Shown: piece after piece, positions 6,470-7,364 of the stretch
Numbering within the stretch: position 1 is the first letter of the stretch
How the letters are laid out: each line of letters starts with the position of its first letter
Assembly (NCBI GenBank): GCA_017431185.1
Contig: JAFRLP010000198.1
Span: 1-7,364 of the forward strand
DNA from: Victivallales bacterium
GTDB lineage: Bacteria; Verrucomicrobiota; Lentisphaeria; Oligosphaerales; Oligosphaeraceae
Length of the DNA stretch: 7,364 nucleotides
Direction of reading: 5' to 3'
Notes under the pieces: generated by a model
The model's database searches: none
What the model was told of the DNA's origin: nothing
Seen by the model: the letters and a program-made list of their open reading frames with translations, nothing else
Program-made: the position numbers and the translations under genes

Positions 6470-7186
6470 CTATTGATTGACTTGAAATTCCAGTTTCTGA
6501 TAGTTGGTCCATGGCGGGGTGATGGGTGCCACGTGGCCATCTCCCCATAGCACATTGCTTTTTTGACCATGACGGATTGTGCCAACGCGCAACTGAATAT
6601 TGGACACGTTAAATCCCGTGGCATTGTAATCCGTGTCTGAGATGAAGATCTTTTCGGAGAGCGATTTGCCGTTAAGCGCAGGGTAGATCAGTTTGCTGAA
6701 ATCGGCTGGATAGGAGGGACTGGTTCGCCGAGATGTGTCTTTGTCGATTTGACCAATGCCAGTGTCGTTGGCGCTATATTGTGGCTGATAGCAATGATAG
6801 ACGACGCCGCCCAGTGTCCTTGTGTTGTCAGTTGTCCCTGAGTTAACAGGTTGGCTGGGGCACATCACGGTCTTCAGCGGAACATTGTAGATGATTTGTA
6901 TGAGGTGCTGCCAGCATGGACTGGAGATGGTCGCATTGTTCCAGCGCCAAACTCCCCAATAAAGCGTCGGAATTGCTCCGCCGTCATATTCGTCCTCGTA
7001 AAAATGCTGATACACTCCAATCTGCTTGAGGTTCGCCGCGCAGGAAATCGTCCGTGCCTTCTCTCTGGCCTTGCTCAAGGCCGGCAACAGCATGGACGCG
7101 AGCACGGCGATTATGGCTATGACGACCAATAATTCAATCAATGTGAAAAAATGGCGGCCTTTTTCCGAAGGGAATTTGGTATTCAT
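6470..7186 (-). CDS. Type II secretion/type IV pilin-like pseudopilin with H-X9-DG motif (DUF1559-type)
   Basis: The 238-residue protein has a short basic leader (residues 1-13), then FTLIE at 14-18 and a hydrophobic helix to about residue 35, the class III signal of prepilin-like proteins. The conserved Glu at +5 is E18. The segment that follows ([20 protein letters not shown], 38-57) is the usual helix-to-globular transition of the PVC-type family. Near the C-terminus H206 and D216-G217 form a clear H-X9-DG motif. The globular part holds cysteines at 49, 92, 109 and 132. Members of this family are processed by a prepilin peptidase and anchored in the inner membrane or assembled into pseudopili; their specific job in PVC bacteria is mostly unknown. 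Position -1 of the cleavage site is Phe13 instead of the usual Gly. The gene is coupled to the upstream regulator (ATGA) and lies just before an exported glycosidase-like gene. Sampled 60-base lines are about 47-52% GC, lower than the flanking gene to the left. Confidence 0.93.
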   Translation of the reverse strand: MNTKFPSEKGRHFFTLIELLVVIAIIAVLASMLLPALSKAREKARTISCAANLKQIGVYQHFYEDEYDGGAIPTLYWGVWRWNNATISSPCWQHLIQIIYNVPLKTVMCPSQPVNSGTTDNTRTLGGVVYHCYQPQYSANDTGIGQIDKDTSRRTSPSYPADFSKLIYPALNGKSLSEKIFISDTDYNATGFNVSNIQLRVGTIRHGQKSNVLWGDGHVAPITPPWTNYQKLEFQVNQ

Positions 7187-7364
7187 GTCAGGCTCCTTGG
7201 TTTGGTGGTGGTGGAACGCAAAATGAGTTTTGGGGTGATGTAGGTCTGGTATGGCTCCGAAGCCCCTTTCACGGCATGGTCAAGGGCTTTGGCCAATTCC
7301 ATGGCCATGGTGTCCATGACACCGCCGATGGTGGTCAGGCCTGGACGGTAGAAACTGGCTTCCG
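7183..7364 (-). CDS. C-terminal fragment of a LacI-type sugar-responsive transcriptional regulator (partial, cut by window edge)
   Basis: Reading the minus strand from the right edge (two bases belong to a cut codon) gives 59 codons ending in TGA at 7185-7183. The fragment starts [18 protein letters not shown] and later contains PKLILRSTT. An 'LTTI....MG/MA..LA..L' helix followed by a final 'p.LilRsTt' strand is the usual end of the periplasmic-binding-protein-like sensor domain of LacI regulators. GntR proteins carrying the same sensor domain end the same way, so the DNA-binding type cannot be told from this fragment. Such proteins bind a sugar or sugar phosphate in the cytoplasm and release or bind operator DNA. 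The tail after RSTT (TKPRSLT) is coded by DNA that also holds the Shine-Dalgarno site of the next gene. The stop overlaps that gene's ATG (ATGA). The family call comes from a short stretch and is probable, not certain. Confidence 0.75.
   Translation of the reverse strand, partial: EASFYRPGLTTIGGVMDTMAMELAKALDHAVKGASEPYQTYITPKLILRSTTTKPRSLT
7193..7198 (-). promoter_or_regulatory. Ribosome binding site of the pseudopilin gene, inside the regulator's 3' end
   Basis: The minus strand reads AAGGAG followed by six bases (CCTGAC) and ATG. It is a full-strength Shine-Dalgarno match at good spacing and fixes the pseudopilin start at 7186. It lies within the last codons of the upstream regulator gene, which fits translational coupling through the ATGA overlap. 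Confidence 0.85.

Overview
The window reads as one strand-consistent block: every credible gene is on the minus strand, so the order of transcription runs from the right end to the left. The best guess for the host is a Lentisphaerota (Victivallales-type) or related PVC bacterium. This rests on the pseudopilin at 6470-7186, whose N-terminal [23 protein letters not shown] helix and C-terminal H-X9-DG motif are typical of that group, and on the mix of a CBM9/LamG/GH123-like secreted protein with an Asp-box (BNR) protein. This is family knowledge from memory; no search was run.

Layout in order of transcription: (1) the last 59 codons of a sugar-responsive regulator with a LacI-type sensor domain, entering from the right edge (7183-7364) and too short to stand out as an ORF. 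(2) A DUF1559/H-X9-DG type pseudopilin (6470-7186) whose ATG overlaps the regulator's TGA in an ATGA junction. (3) An 83-bp gap holding a 10-bp-stem inverted repeat. (4) A 1293-residue exported multidomain protein, LamG-like then CBM9-like then a GH123-N/DUF6067-like putative glycosidase region (2504-6385). (5) A 211-bp gap with a near-concentric dyad, the best place in the window for an operator or a second promoter. (6) A 404-residue cytoplasmic Asp-box protein of the sialidase fold (1078-2292). (7) After 31 bp, a 297-residue class I aldolase of the DHDPS/N-acetylneuraminate lyase family (153-1046). (8) A 152-bp non-coding left edge rich in small dyads.

The simplest joint reading is a glycan-use locus. 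The exported protein would bind and cut a glycan outside the cytoplasm, the Asp-box protein would act on an imported fragment, and the lyase-family enzyme would split a released keto-acid sugar such as a sialic acid to pyruvate plus an aldose. The partial regulator would sense a sugar from the pathway. The sialidase/sialic-acid part is inference: the Asp-box protein lacks a recognisable RIP-motif arginine, and the aldolase could serve another 2-keto-3-deoxy acid. The least ordinary feature is the pseudopilin, which is translationally coupled to the sugar regulator and sits directly upstream of the exported glycosidase-like gene.

The window contains no CRISPR array, tRNA, rRNA, transposase or phage gene that I can see.
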